Source: Curvibacter sp.
GTDB lineage: Bacteria > Pseudomonadota > Gammaproteobacteria > Burkholderiales > Burkholderiaceae_C
Reading direction: 5' to 3'
Assembly: GCA_003500955.1 (NCBI GenBank)
Contig: DNQP01000255.1
Location: forward strand, 3,303-9,035
DNA length: 5,733 nt
Part shown: positions 1 through 5,733 of the stretch, piece after piece
Numbering within the stretch: the stretch's first letter is position 1
Layout: every line of letters begins with the position of its first letter
Translations under genes and position numbers: made by a program
The notes under the pieces: generated by a model
Databases searched by the model: none
What the model was told of the DNA's origin: nothing
Seen by the model: only the letters and a program-made list of their open reading frames with translations

Positions 1-1454
1 ACGAAGACGGCCAGTTCACTCTGCGTCCAGGCGCTGTAGTCTGCGCCCACCACGCGCAGCGGCCGTGCGTCGGCCAGCAGGCGCAGCAGCAGGCTGCGCT
101 TGGCCTCTTCGTCCAGGCCCGAATAGTTGGATTCGATGCGCGCCGTGGCCAGCAGCTCGGCGATGACTTCCTCGTGCTTGTCGGAACTCTGGCGCAGGTC
201 CAGCGTGGCCAGGTGGAAGCCGAAGACCTGCACGGCGCGGATCAGCGGGCGCAGGCGCTGCTGCGTGAGCGCCTCGCCGTGGCGCTCGGCCAGCGAATGC
301 TCGATGGTGCGCAGATCGGCCAGGAAATCGGCGGCGCTGAGATAGGGGCTCTGCGGCGCCACGGCGTGACGCGCCGCCTCGGTGCCTGAGAGCGCCTGCA
401 GCGTGGCCGCCAGACGGGCATAGATGCCGATCAGCGCACGCCGGTAGGGCTCGTCCTTGCGGTGCTCGCTGTGGTCGGGCGAGGCGTCGGCCAGGGCGCG
501 CATCTCGGGGCTGCAGCCCACCAGCAGGTCGGAGACCGAAAGCTCGCTGCCCAGCAGGTGCACTTCCATCAGGTAGTGGCGCAGCGCGACCTCGGCCTGC
601 CGCGCCAGGGCCATCTGCATGGTGGGCGCGCCGACGTTGGGATTGCCGTCGCGGTCACCGCCGATCCAGTGGCCCATGCGCAGAAAGCTGTGCACGGGCT
701 GGTTGAGCTCGCGCTCCAGGTTGGCGTAGAGCGCGGGGATCTCGCGCAGGAAGGTGGGCTCGTAATAGCTCAGCGCGTTCTCGATCTCGTCGGCCACGAC
801 CAGCTTGCTGCTGCGCACCAGCCGCGTCTGCCAGAGCTGCAGCACGCGCGCGCGCAGGCGCGCCTCGTTGGCGGCGAGTTCGCGCGGGGTCAGCAGGTCT
901 CTCTTCGGATCCAGGCCGGTGGCGCGTACCTTGATCTCGTCGCGCTCGGTCAGCAGGCGGGCGATGTCGCGCTCGGCGTCCAGGATGCTCTTGCGCTGCA
1001 CCTCGGTGGGATGGGCCGTGAGCACGGGCGAAAGATAGCTGTGCGCCAGGGTGTTGGCGATGCTGCGCGTGCTGATGCCGGCCCAGCGCAGGCGCGCCAG
1101 CGCCACGTCGATGCTGCCTTCCTGCTCGTTGCCCGCGCGTTCGTGCACGGCACGGCGGCGGATGTGATGCCGGTCCTCGGCCAGGTTGGCCAGGTGGCTG
1201 AAGTAGGTGAAGGCGCGGATCACGCTGACCGTCTGGTCATCGCTCAGGCCCTTGAGCAGCTTCTTGAGCGTCTTGTCGGCCTCGGTGTCGGCGTCGCGGC
1301 GGAAGGCTACCGAGAGCTTGCGGATCTGTTCGATCAGCTCGTAGGCCTCGGTGCCTTCCTGTTCGCGGATCACATCGCCCAGGATGCGGCCCAGCAGGCG
1401 GATGTCTTCGACCAGGGGGCGTTCGTTGTCTCGTGAGGCGCGGGCGGCAGGCAT
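1..1454 (-). CDS. ppc: Phosphoenolpyruvate carboxylase, N-terminal half (partial)
   Basis: Cytoplasmic anaplerotic enzyme that converts PEP and bicarbonate to oxaloacetate and phosphate. The minus strand reads open from an ATG at 1454 to the left edge, giving 484 residues. The family is usually about 900-950 residues, so roughly half the protein is present and the C-terminal half lies outside the window. The N-terminus begins [20 protein letters not shown]. The family signature [11 protein letters not shown] carries the catalytic histidine, His148 here (compare His138 in E. coli). A second family motif, [11 protein letters not shown], spans residues 262-272. The stretch [19 protein letters not shown] between them is also typical. 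The active-site loops and C-terminal allosteric region cannot be judged. The start fits the family N-terminus and has a weak purine-rich AAGAG 8 nt upstream. The gene is transcribed away from hemC. Identity is near certain; no frameshift or internal stop is visible. Confidence 0.97.
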   Translation of the reverse strand, partial: MPAARASRDNERPLVEDIRLLGRILGDVIREQEGTEAYELIEQIRKLSVAFRRDADTEADKTLKKLLKGLSDDQTVSVIRAFTYFSHLANLAEDRHHIRRRAVHERAGNEQEGSIDVALARLRWAGISTRSIANTLAHSYLSPVLTAHPTEVQRKSILDAERDIARLLTERDEIKVRATGLDPKRDLLTPRELAANEARLRARVLQLWQTRLVRSSKLVVADEIENALSYYEPTFLREIPALYANLERELNQPVHSFLRMGHWIGGDRDGNPNVGAPTMQMALARQAEVALRHYLMEVHLLGSELSVSDLLVGCSPEMRALADASPDHSEHRKDEPYRRALIGIYARLAATLQALSGTEAARHAVAPQSPYLSAADFLADLRTIEHSLAERHGEALTQQRLRPLIRAVQVFGFHLATLDLRQSSDKHEEVIAELLATARIESNYSGLDEEAKRSLLLRLLADARPLRVVGADYSAWTQSELAVF

Positions 1455-1480
1455 GGCTGGAACTCTTGGTGTTAAATGGG

Positions 1481-1493
1481 ATGGCGGCGCCAT
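1481..1493. repeat. Short inverted repeat ATGGCG-G-CGCCAT
   Basis: Two 6-bp arms that are exact reverse complements flank a single central G. The repeat overlaps the first two bases of the adjacent palindrome. With only one base in the centre, an RNA hairpin would have to open inner pairs to form a loop, so a DNA-binding site or chance is as likely. It sits just upstream of the ppc start, near where a ppc transcript might begin. Confidence 0.4.
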
Positions 1494-1501
1494 GCTAGCA
1501 T
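1492..1501. promoter_or_regulatory. Palindrome ATGCTAGCAT, possible extended -10 element
   Basis: This is a perfect 10-bp palindrome. On both strands it reads TGC followed by TAGCAT, which resembles an extended -10 element (TGn plus a hexamer matching TATAAT at 4 of 6 positions). For ppc the hexamer would lie at 1497-1492, with a poor -35 (TTCATC, 3 of 6) 16 nt upstream on the minus strand, giving a leader of about 30 nt. For hemC the hexamer would lie at 1496-1501, giving a leader of about 60 nt, but no good -35 is seen. The palindrome is certain; a promoter role is weakly supported, and an operator is equally possible. Confidence 0.3.
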
Positions 1502-1511
1502 CGCCCGCACG

Positions 1512-1543
1512 CTGATGAATCTGTGTTTCACCACTGATGAATC
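1512..1543. repeat. Direct repeat CTGATGAATC, two copies 22 bp apart
   Basis: CTGATGAATC occurs at 1512-1521 and again at 1534-1543. The copies are identical over exactly 10 bp and differ on both flanks. The 22-bp start-to-start distance is close to two helical turns, so both copies would face the same side of the DNA, as expected for paired binding sites of a regulator. They lie in the ppc/hemC spacer, 28 bp upstream of the hemC start. No matching regulator family is recognised, and function is inferred from position only. Confidence 0.45.
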
Positions 1544-1571
1544 GGCGTTCCAGAACAGGACCGATCACCGC

Positions 1572-2498
1572 ATGAAACTGACCATCGCCACCCGCGAAAG
1601 CCGTCTCGCCCTCTGGCAGGCTGAGCATGTCAAAGCTCTCTTGGAACAACAAGGCCACGCGGTGACGCTGCTGGGTATGACGACCAAGGGTGATCAGATC
1701 CTCGATCGATCCCTGAGCAAGGTAGGCGGCAAAGGCCTCTTCGTCAAGGAGCTCGAAGTGGCGCTCGAGGAGGGGCAGGCCGATCTCGCCGTGCACTCGC
1801 TCAAGGACGTGCCCATGGAGTTGCCCGAGGGTTTCGCGCTGGCCTGTGTGATGGAGCGCGAGGATCCGCGCGACGCGCTTGTCTCCCCCAAGTACACCAG
1901 CCTCGCCGCGCTGCCGCAAGGCGCCGTGGTCGGGACCTCCAGCCTGCGGCGCGTGGCATTGCTGCGTGCCGCCCGCCCGGACCTGAAGATCGAACCGCTG
2001 CGCGGCAACCTGGACACCCGTTTGCGCAAGCTTGACGAGGGCCAGTACGACGCCATCGTGCTGGCGGCGGCCGGCCTCAAGCGTCTGGATATGGAACACC
2101 GCATCCGTGCCGTCTTTGCGCCCAGCGAAATGCTGCCGGCCGCCGGCCAGGGCGCACTGGGCATCGAGGTCCGCAGCGCGCGTCCTGACGTGCACGCAGC
2201 GCTGGCACCGCTGGTGCACCGCAGTACCTGGTTGCGCGTGGCAGCGGAGCGTGCCGTGAGCCGCGCCATGGGCGGCAGCTGTTCCATGCCGCTGGCGGCG
2301 TACGCGTCGTTGGACGGCGGCACGCTGAGCCTGCAGGCCGCCTGGGGGGACCCCGAAGGTCGCATCCCCCTGGTGCGCGCGCAGGGCGCCGCACCCGCGG
2401 CGGATCTGGCCGCCGCCGAGGCCCTGGGCCTGGAGGTGGCGACGCAGCTGCGCCTGGGAGTGCAGCAGGTTGGTGGCAGCTTGGACGGCATCCACTGA
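1572..2498 (+). CDS. hemC: Hydroxymethylbilane synthase (porphobilinogen deaminase)
   Basis: Cytoplasmic enzyme of tetrapyrrole synthesis that condenses four porphobilinogen molecules into linear hydroxymethylbilane, the substrate of HemD. The 308-residue length fits the family (313 in E. coli). The N-terminus [20 protein letters not shown] is a hallmark. The HSLKDVP motif carries the catalytic aspartate, Asp79 here (Asp84 in E. coli). Residues 121-130 ([10 protein letters not shown]) hold the paired arginines 126-127 that contact the cofactor, and LRGNLDTRL follows at 143-151. The dipyrromethane cofactor attaches to Cys237 in [12 protein letters not shown] (Cys242 in E. coli). All key residues are intact. 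The frame stays open 32 codons further upstream to an ATG at 1476, but that extension has no family resemblance. The chosen ATG has AGGA 11 nt upstream, a slightly long spacing. It is the first gene of the hem cluster; hemD follows after 5 nt. Confidence 0.98.
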   Translation: MKLTIATRESRLALWQAEHVKALLEQQGHAVTLLGMTTKGDQILDRSLSKVGGKGLFVKELEVALEEGQADLAVHSLKDVPMELPEGFALACVMEREDPRDALVSPKYTSLAALPQGAVVGTSSLRRVALLRAARPDLKIEPLRGNLDTRLRKLDEGQYDAIVLAAAGLKRLDMEHRIRAVFAPSEMLPAAGQGALGIEVRSARPDVHAALAPLVHRSTWLRVAAERAVSRAMGGSCSMPLAAYASLDGGTLSLQAAWGDPEGRIPLVRAQGAAPAADLAAAEALGLEVATQLRLGVQQVGGSLDGIH

Positions 2499-2503
2499 AC
2501 GCC

Positions 2504-3274
2504 ATGCATGTCGTCGTCACCCGCCCGCAGCGTGAAGCGCAGGACTGGGTGCAGGCCTTGCGTCAGGCCGGCCATGAGGCCTGGGCCCTGCCGCTGATTT
2601 CCATTGCTCCCGCGCCTGATGCCGCTGCCGTGCGTCAGGCCTGGCAGCAGCTGGACCGCTACCTGGCGGTGATGTTCGTCAGCGCCAACGCTGTCGAGGG
2701 TTTTCACGCGGCCTGTCCTACGGACGATGCTCCGCCCTTCGAGGCCTGGGCCACGGGGCCGGGCACGGTAAGGGGGCTGCGCCAGGCTGGCGTGCCGGCC
2801 GCACGCATCGTGGCGCCGCCCGACGACGCGCCGCAGTTTGATTCCGAAGCGCTCTGGTCCCTGGTGGCGCAACGCCTTCGACCTGGCGTGCGTGTGCTCG
2901 TCGTGCGCGGGGCCGACGCCGCCGGCCAGAGCAGCGAAGGCGCGGGGCGCGACTGGTTTGCACGCCAGGTGCGCGCGGCCGGTGCCGAGGTGGATTTCCT
3001 GGCCAGCTACCAGCGGCAGGCGCCCGTGCTGGACGACGCACAGCGGCAGCGCGCGCAGTTGGCAGCCCGCGACGGCTCGGTCTGGCTCTTCAGCAGCAGC
3101 GAGGCCGTCCACAATCTGCAGGCCAGCCTGCCTGGCGTGGACTGGGGCCGTGCGCGTGCCGTGACCACCCACGAGCGTATTGCGCAGGCCGCGCGCGCTG
3201 CAGGTTTTGCCGAGGTGCGTGAGACCCGGCCCGCCTTGGCCGATGTGCGGGCCTCGATAGAATCCTTTGCATGA
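2504..3274 (+). CDS. hemD: Uroporphyrinogen-III synthase
   Basis: Cytoplasmic enzyme that cyclises hydroxymethylbilane to uroporphyrinogen III and inverts ring D. The 256-residue length is normal for this poorly conserved family. Typical features are the N-terminal [10 protein letters not shown] (residues 3-12), VMFVSANAV (56-64), [15 protein letters not shown] (83-97), DSEALW (113-118), [11 protein letters not shown] (131-141) followed by [26 protein letters not shown] (196-205), and [13 protein letters not shown] near the C-terminus (223-235). These fit the two-lobed fold with the active site in the cleft between lobes. The ATG lies 5 nt after the hemC stop and has no clear ribosome-binding site of its own, so translational coupling to hemC is likely. 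The stop overlaps the hemX start. Position directly after hemC strongly supports the call. The 3' end also contains a promoter-like sequence, listed separately. Confidence 0.95.
   Translation: MHVVVTRPQREAQDWVQALRQAGHEAWALPLISIAPAPDAAAVRQAWQQLDRYLAVMFVSANAVEGFHAACPTDDAPPFEAWATGPGTVRGLRQAGVPAARIVAPPDDAPQFDSEALWSLVAQRLRPGVRVLVVRGADAAGQSSEGAGRDWFARQVRAAGAEVDFLASYQRQAPVLDDAQRQRAQLAARDGSVWLFSSSEAVHNLQASLPGVDWGRARAVTTHERIAQAARAAGFAEVRETRPALADVRASIESFA
3236..3263 (+). promoter_or_regulatory. Possible internal promoter for hemX within the end of hemD
   Basis: TTGGCC (3236-3241, 4 of 6 to the sigma-70 -35) is followed after 16 nt by TAGAAT (3258-3263, 5 of 6 to the -10). Transcription would begin around 3270-3271, at or next to the hemX ATG, giving an almost leaderless mRNA. 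The -10 includes an ATA isoleucine codon of hemD, a codon expected to be rare at this GC content and the only ATA isoleucine codon I found in hemD. This is the best promoter-like match I noticed in the window, but it is motif evidence only. Confidence 0.35.
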
Positions 3275-4362
3275 CCACGCCCGAGCCCCAGGAAGCACCC
3301 GACACCTCCAGCGTTCCTGCGCCCGCCGCCGCCGTGTCTGCGTCCGGCGAGGGGGTCTCTCCCCCTGCGGCGTCGCCAGCCCCTGTATCCCGCATGCTGG
3401 TGCTGGCCCTGGGCGCGCTGGCCCTTCTGGCCCTGCTGCTCAGCGGCCTGCTTTGGGACCGCCTGTCCACCCTGCAGGATCAGCTGACCCGCCAGACGAC
3501 CGAGGCGGCCGCCACAGCGGCCGAAGCGCGCACCCTGGTGCGTCAGACCCAGGAACAGGAACGCATGCTGGCCGCGCGTCAGGCCGTGCTCGAAGCGCGC
3601 CTGGGCGAGGTGGCCCTGCAGCGCAGCCAGCTGGAAGAGCTGATGCAGAGCCTCTCGCGCACGCGCGACGAGAACCTCGTGGTGGACATCGAGTCCGCCA
3701 TCCGCCTGGCCCAGCAGCAGGCCCAGCTGACCGGCAGCATGGAGCCCCTGCTGGCGGCCTTGCGCACAGCCGAGCAGCGCGTGCAACGCGCTCCGCAGGC
3801 TCGCTTGGCCCCGGTGCAGCGCGCGCTGGCACGCGACATGGCGCGCATCAAATCCACCCCCATCGTCGACACGCCGACGCTGCTGGCGCGGCTTGATGAG
3901 CTGGTGCGCCTGGCCGATGAACTGCCCCTGGCCAATGCGGTCGGTGCGGCGCCCGAGGCGGCGCCGACCCCGGCTGCGCGCAACGACAACCCCCTGCAGG
4001 CGTGGTGGCAGCGCACGCTGCAGCATGTGCTCGATGAGCTGCGCGGCCTGGTGCGCGTGAGCCGCATCGATGCCCCCGAAGCCGCGCTGCTGACGCCCGA
4101 GCAGTCCTTCTTCGTGCGCGAAAACTACAAGCTGCTGCTGCTCAATGCCCGCCTGGGTCTGCTGGCGCGCCAGCCCGAAGCCGTACGCGCCGATCTGCTC
4201 AAGGCCACCAACACCCTGGGCAAGTATTTCGACGCCAGCGCGCGCCGCACCCGCGTGGCCGCGGAGCTGCTGCAGCAGACCCGCACGCAGATGCAGAACG
4301 TGGAGCTGCCGCGCGCCGACGAGACCCTGACCGCGCTGGCGGCTGTGGCGCCCGGACGCTGA
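3271..4362 (+). CDS. hemX: HemX family inner-membrane protein
   Basis: HemX family protein of 363 residues. It is often labelled uroporphyrinogen-III C-methyltransferase, but nothing resembling the glycine-rich SAM-binding motifs of SUMT/CobA enzymes is visible, so that label is not supported. Order: a Pro/Ala/Ser-rich, probably cytoplasmic tail (1-40); one transmembrane helix (about 42-62, starting MLVLALGALALLALLL); a Gln/Glu/Ala-rich coiled-coil-like helix (about 63-130); then a periplasmic helical domain. That domain contains the family-type segments PLQAWWQRTLQHVLDELRGL (241-260) and SFFVRENYKLLLLNARLGLL (279-298), and ends near a KYFD motif (318-321). Its start overlaps the hemD stop as ATGA, which suggests coupled translation. 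The family is thought to assist or organise haem-pathway enzymes at the membrane; its biochemical role is unproven. The family call is firm, mainly from topology, these segments and position between hemD and hemY. Confidence 0.9.
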   Translation: MTTPEPQEAPDTSSVPAPAAAVSASGEGVSPPAASPAPVSRMLVLALGALALLALLLSGLLWDRLSTLQDQLTRQTTEAAATAAEARTLVRQTQEQERMLAARQAVLEARLGEVALQRSQLEELMQSLSRTRDENLVVDIESAIRLAQQQAQLTGSMEPLLAALRTAEQRVQRAPQARLAPVQRALARDMARIKSTPIVDTPTLLARLDELVRLADELPLANAVGAAPEAAPTPAARNDNPLQAWWQRTLQHVLDELRGLVRVSRIDAPEAALLTPEQSFFVRENYKLLLLNARLGLLARQPEAVRADLLKATNTLGKYFDASARRTRVAAELLQQTRTQMQNVELPRADETLTALAAVAPGR

Positions 4363-4381
4363 GCGCGGAAAGACGCACGCC

Positions 4382-5665
4382 ATGCGCAATCTGCTCTGGT
4401 TCCTGGCCCTGTTTGCCCTCGCGGCGGGCGTGGCCCTGTTCGCGGGCAACAACCAGGGCACGGTCACCCTGTTCTGGCCGCCCTACCGGGTGGACTTCTC
4501 GCTTAACCTCGTGCTGCTGGCGCTGTTTGCGGCCTTCGTGCTGCTCTACGCCGCGCTGCGCGGCCTGTCCCTGCTGCTGGCCCTGCCGGCCGAGGCGCGG
4601 CGCTGGCGCCGCCGTCACCAGGAACGCATGCAGCTGCAGGGCTTGCTTGACGCGATGTCGCACCTGACGGCAGGCCGCTTCATCCGGGCGCGCAAGGCGG
4701 CCGAGAACGTGGTGGTGCAGACCGAGGCGCTGGCGCGCCGCGAGCAGGCCCAGGCGCACGGCACGCGCCTGATGGCGCTGGCCCATCTGCTGGCCGCCGA
4801 ATGCGCCCATGCCTTGCAGGACCGGGCCGGCCGCGATGAACATGCGCGCGCTGCCCTGGCCCTGACCCAGGGCAAAGGTCGCGAAGCCCAGGAGGTGCGC
4901 GAGGGCGTGCAGCTGCGCGTCGCGCGCTGGGCTTTCGACGACCGTGACGTGCAGGCGGCGCTGCAGCGTCTGGACGAACTGCCCCAGGGCGTGGCGCGCC
5001 GTACGCTGGCGCTGCGCCTGCGCCTGCGGGTCACGCGCCTGGCCGGACAGTTCCGTTCCGCGCTGGAAACGGTGCGCTTGCTGGGCAAGCACCGCGCGTT
5101 TTCCGAATCCGCCGCGCGCAGCATCGTGCGTGGCCTGGCCATCGAGCTGCTGCGCGGCACGCATGACCCGGCCCAGCTGCAGAAGGTCTGGGAACAGCTC
5201 GACGCCGCCGAGCAGGGCATGCCCGAGGTGGCCTTGCTCGCCGGCGAGCGCATGCTGGCGCTGGGCGGCGACTTTGCGCTGGCGCAGCGGTGGTTGCTGC
5301 CGGTCTGGGAGCAGCTGGTGCGACCCGCGTCGGCCCTGCCACAGGAGCTGCGCCTGCGCCTGGTCCTGTTGCTCGAGCGCGGCTTTCATCAGACCCCGGG
5401 GCAGCCCGACGCAGCCTGGCTGGCGCGCATCGAGGCGGCCCAGCTGGGCAACCCGCGCGAGCCGCTGCTGCAGTACCTGGCGGGCGTGGCCTGCATGCAC
5501 CTGCAGCTCTGGGGCAAGGCCCAGCAGCTCCTGCGACAGTCCCTGACCCAGCTCAAGGACGAGGCCTTGCGCCGGCGCGCCTGGGCCGCACTGGCCCGGC
5601 TGGCCGAGCAGCGCGAGGACAGCGCTGCCGCCCTCGAGGCCTGGCGCCAGGCTGCCCAGGGCTGA
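4382..5665 (+). CDS. hemY: HemY family membrane-anchored TPR protein
   Basis: HemY protein of the proteobacterial type, 427 residues. It is not the protoporphyrinogen oxidase called HemY in Bacillus: there is no N-terminal FAD-binding GxGxxG motif. Order: transmembrane helix 1 (about 3-21); a short loop with NNQGTVTLFWPPYRVDFSLN (23-42), typical of the HemY N-terminal domain; transmembrane helix 2 (about 41-68); a basic stretch EARRWRRRHQER (71-82) that should face the cytoplasm; then a long Ala/Leu/Arg-rich helical region of TPR-like repeats. The clearest repeats are at the C-terminus: about 362-391 (LLQYLAGVACMHLQLWGKAQ and following) and 399-425 (RAWAALARLAEQREDSAAAL and following). TPRs usually mediate protein contacts, so a scaffold role for tetrapyrrole enzymes is plausible but not proven. 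The start follows hemX by 19 nt, with GCGGAAAG ending 9 nt upstream as a possible ribosome-binding site. It is the last visible gene of the cluster. Confidence 0.92.
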   Translation: MRNLLWFLALFALAAGVALFAGNNQGTVTLFWPPYRVDFSLNLVLLALFAAFVLLYAALRGLSLLLALPAEARRWRRRHQERMQLQGLLDAMSHLTAGRFIRARKAAENVVVQTEALARREQAQAHGTRLMALAHLLAAECAHALQDRAGRDEHARAALALTQGKGREAQEVREGVQLRVARWAFDDRDVQAALQRLDELPQGVARRTLALRLRLRVTRLAGQFRSALETVRLLGKHRAFSESAARSIVRGLAIELLRGTHDPAQLQKVWEQLDAAEQGMPEVALLAGERMLALGGDFALAQRWLLPVWEQLVRPASALPQELRLRLVLLLERGFHQTPGQPDAAWLARIEAAQLGNPREPLLQYLAGVACMHLQLWGKAQQLLRQSLTQLKDEALRRRAWAALARLAEQREDSAAALEAWRQAAQG

Positions 5666-5666
5666 G

Positions 5667-5689
5667 CCCGGCTTCGGGATGATCCCGGG
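5667..5689 (+). terminator. Weak GC-rich hairpin after hemY (possible terminator)
   Basis: Directly after the hemY stop, several mutually exclusive short hairpins can form. These are CCCG/CGGG (5667-5670 with 5675-5678), CGGGA/TCCCG (5675-5679 with 5683-5687), or CCCGG/CCGGG (5667-5671 with 5685-5689). No T-tract follows; the next bases are G-rich. It is therefore not a standard intrinsic terminator, and it may only attenuate transcription, protect the 3' end, or be chance in GC-rich DNA. Confidence 0.25.
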
Positions 5690-5699
5690 GTGGCGGGGG

Positions 5700-5728
5700 G
5701 TGACGGCGCCCCGGCAAAGGGCTAATAT
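5700..5728 (+). promoter_or_regulatory. Possible promoter for a gene beyond the right edge
   Basis: GTGACG (5700-5705, 4 of 6 to the -35 consensus) and TAATAT (5723-5728, 4 of 6 to the -10) are separated by 17 nt, the ideal spacing. They lie in the non-coding tail after hemY, in the plus orientation. In related genomes I recall an inorganic pyrophosphatase gene (ppa) following hemY, which would be a natural target, but that gene is not visible here. Confidence 0.35.
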
Positions 5729-5733
5729 GGCTT

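Larger units (their letters stand above)
1455..1571. promoter_or_regulatory. Divergent ppc/hemC intergenic control region
   Basis: This 117-bp spacer separates two divergent genes, so it must hold the 5' leader and probably the promoter of both ppc and the hem cluster. It is less GC-rich than the flanking genes. It contains an inverted repeat (1481-1493), a 10-bp palindrome (1492-1501) and a 10-bp direct repeat (1512-1521 and 1534-1543), listed separately. No strong consensus sigma-70 promoter is visible on either strand. That promoters lie here follows from the gene arrangement; their exact positions are inference. Confidence 0.7.

Noticed and set aside
462..1436. A 324-codon open frame on the plus strand opposite ppc
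   Set aside because: It is antisense to a clear PEP carboxylase. Its composition, rich in Gln, His, Ala and Gly, is what the complement of a GC-rich gene produces.
1476..1571. A 32-codon N-terminal extension of hemC starting at 1476
   Set aside because: HemC proteins begin at the [15 protein letters not shown] segment, which starts at 1572. The extension has no family resemblance and covers the palindrome and direct repeats of the spacer.
1692..1711. Cluster of four GATC sites within 20 bp in hemC
   Set aside because: The sites fall in codons for the conserved GDQILDRS stretch and are explained by protein sequence. Dam-type methylation control is not expected in most betaproteobacteria.
1694..5500. 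Long minus-strand open frames (about 430-530 codons) opposite hemC, hemD, hemX and hemY
   Set aside because: They lie antisense to recognisable genes, have low-complexity Arg/Ala/Pro/Gln-rich translations and overlap each other. High GC content makes stop codons rare in these frames.
4382..5665. HemY as protoporphyrinogen oxidase
   Set aside because: The name is shared with the Bacillus enzyme, but this protein has two N-terminal membrane helices and TPR-like repeats and lacks an FAD-binding glycine motif.
1..5733. tRNA or rRNA genes, CRISPR arrays, insertion sequences, prophage or defence genes, riboswitches
   Set aside because: Nearly all bases are in five core metabolic genes. The two short non-coding stretches (117 and 68 bp) show no such structures, and no terminal inverted repeats or transposase-like frames were seen.

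Overview
This window looks like the chromosome of a high-GC betaproteobacterium, most likely a Burkholderiales member (perhaps Comamonadaceae). That placement is inferred from the strong G/C preference at third codon positions, the protein sequences, and a gene order (ppc facing away from hemC-hemD-hemX-hemY) that I recall as typical of this group. No database search was possible. There are no mobile elements, CRISPR arrays, rRNA or tRNA genes, and no sign of recent transfer.

Layout: positions 1-1454 (minus strand) hold the N-terminal half of phosphoenolpyruvate carboxylase (ppc), cut by the left edge of the window. A 117-bp divergent spacer (1455-1571) separates it from a tight plus-strand cluster. 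That cluster is hemC (1572-2498, hydroxymethylbilane synthase), hemD (2504-3274, uroporphyrinogen-III synthase), hemX (3271-4362, single-pass membrane protein of the HemX family) and hemY (4382-5665, membrane-anchored TPR protein of the HemY family). The gaps are 5 nt, a 4-nt ATGA overlap, and 19 nt, so the four genes probably form one operon. The last 68 bp (5666-5733) are non-coding and hold short GC-rich hairpins and a possible promoter for a gene beyond the right edge.

How the genes work together: HemC joins four porphobilinogen units into hydroxymethylbilane. HemD cyclises this to uroporphyrinogen III, the common precursor of haem, sirohaem and cobalamin. HemX and HemY are inner-membrane proteins conserved beside these enzymes and are thought to organise or support tetrapyrrole synthesis; their exact role is not settled. 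PEP carboxylase makes oxaloacetate from PEP and bicarbonate, so it refills the TCA cycle. The link to haem synthesis is positional only.

No undescribed system is evident; this is ordinary core metabolism. The items most worth a second look are regulatory: a 10-bp direct repeat with 22-bp spacing and a palindrome in the ppc/hemC spacer, and a promoter-like sequence inside the end of hemD that would give an almost leaderless hemX transcript.
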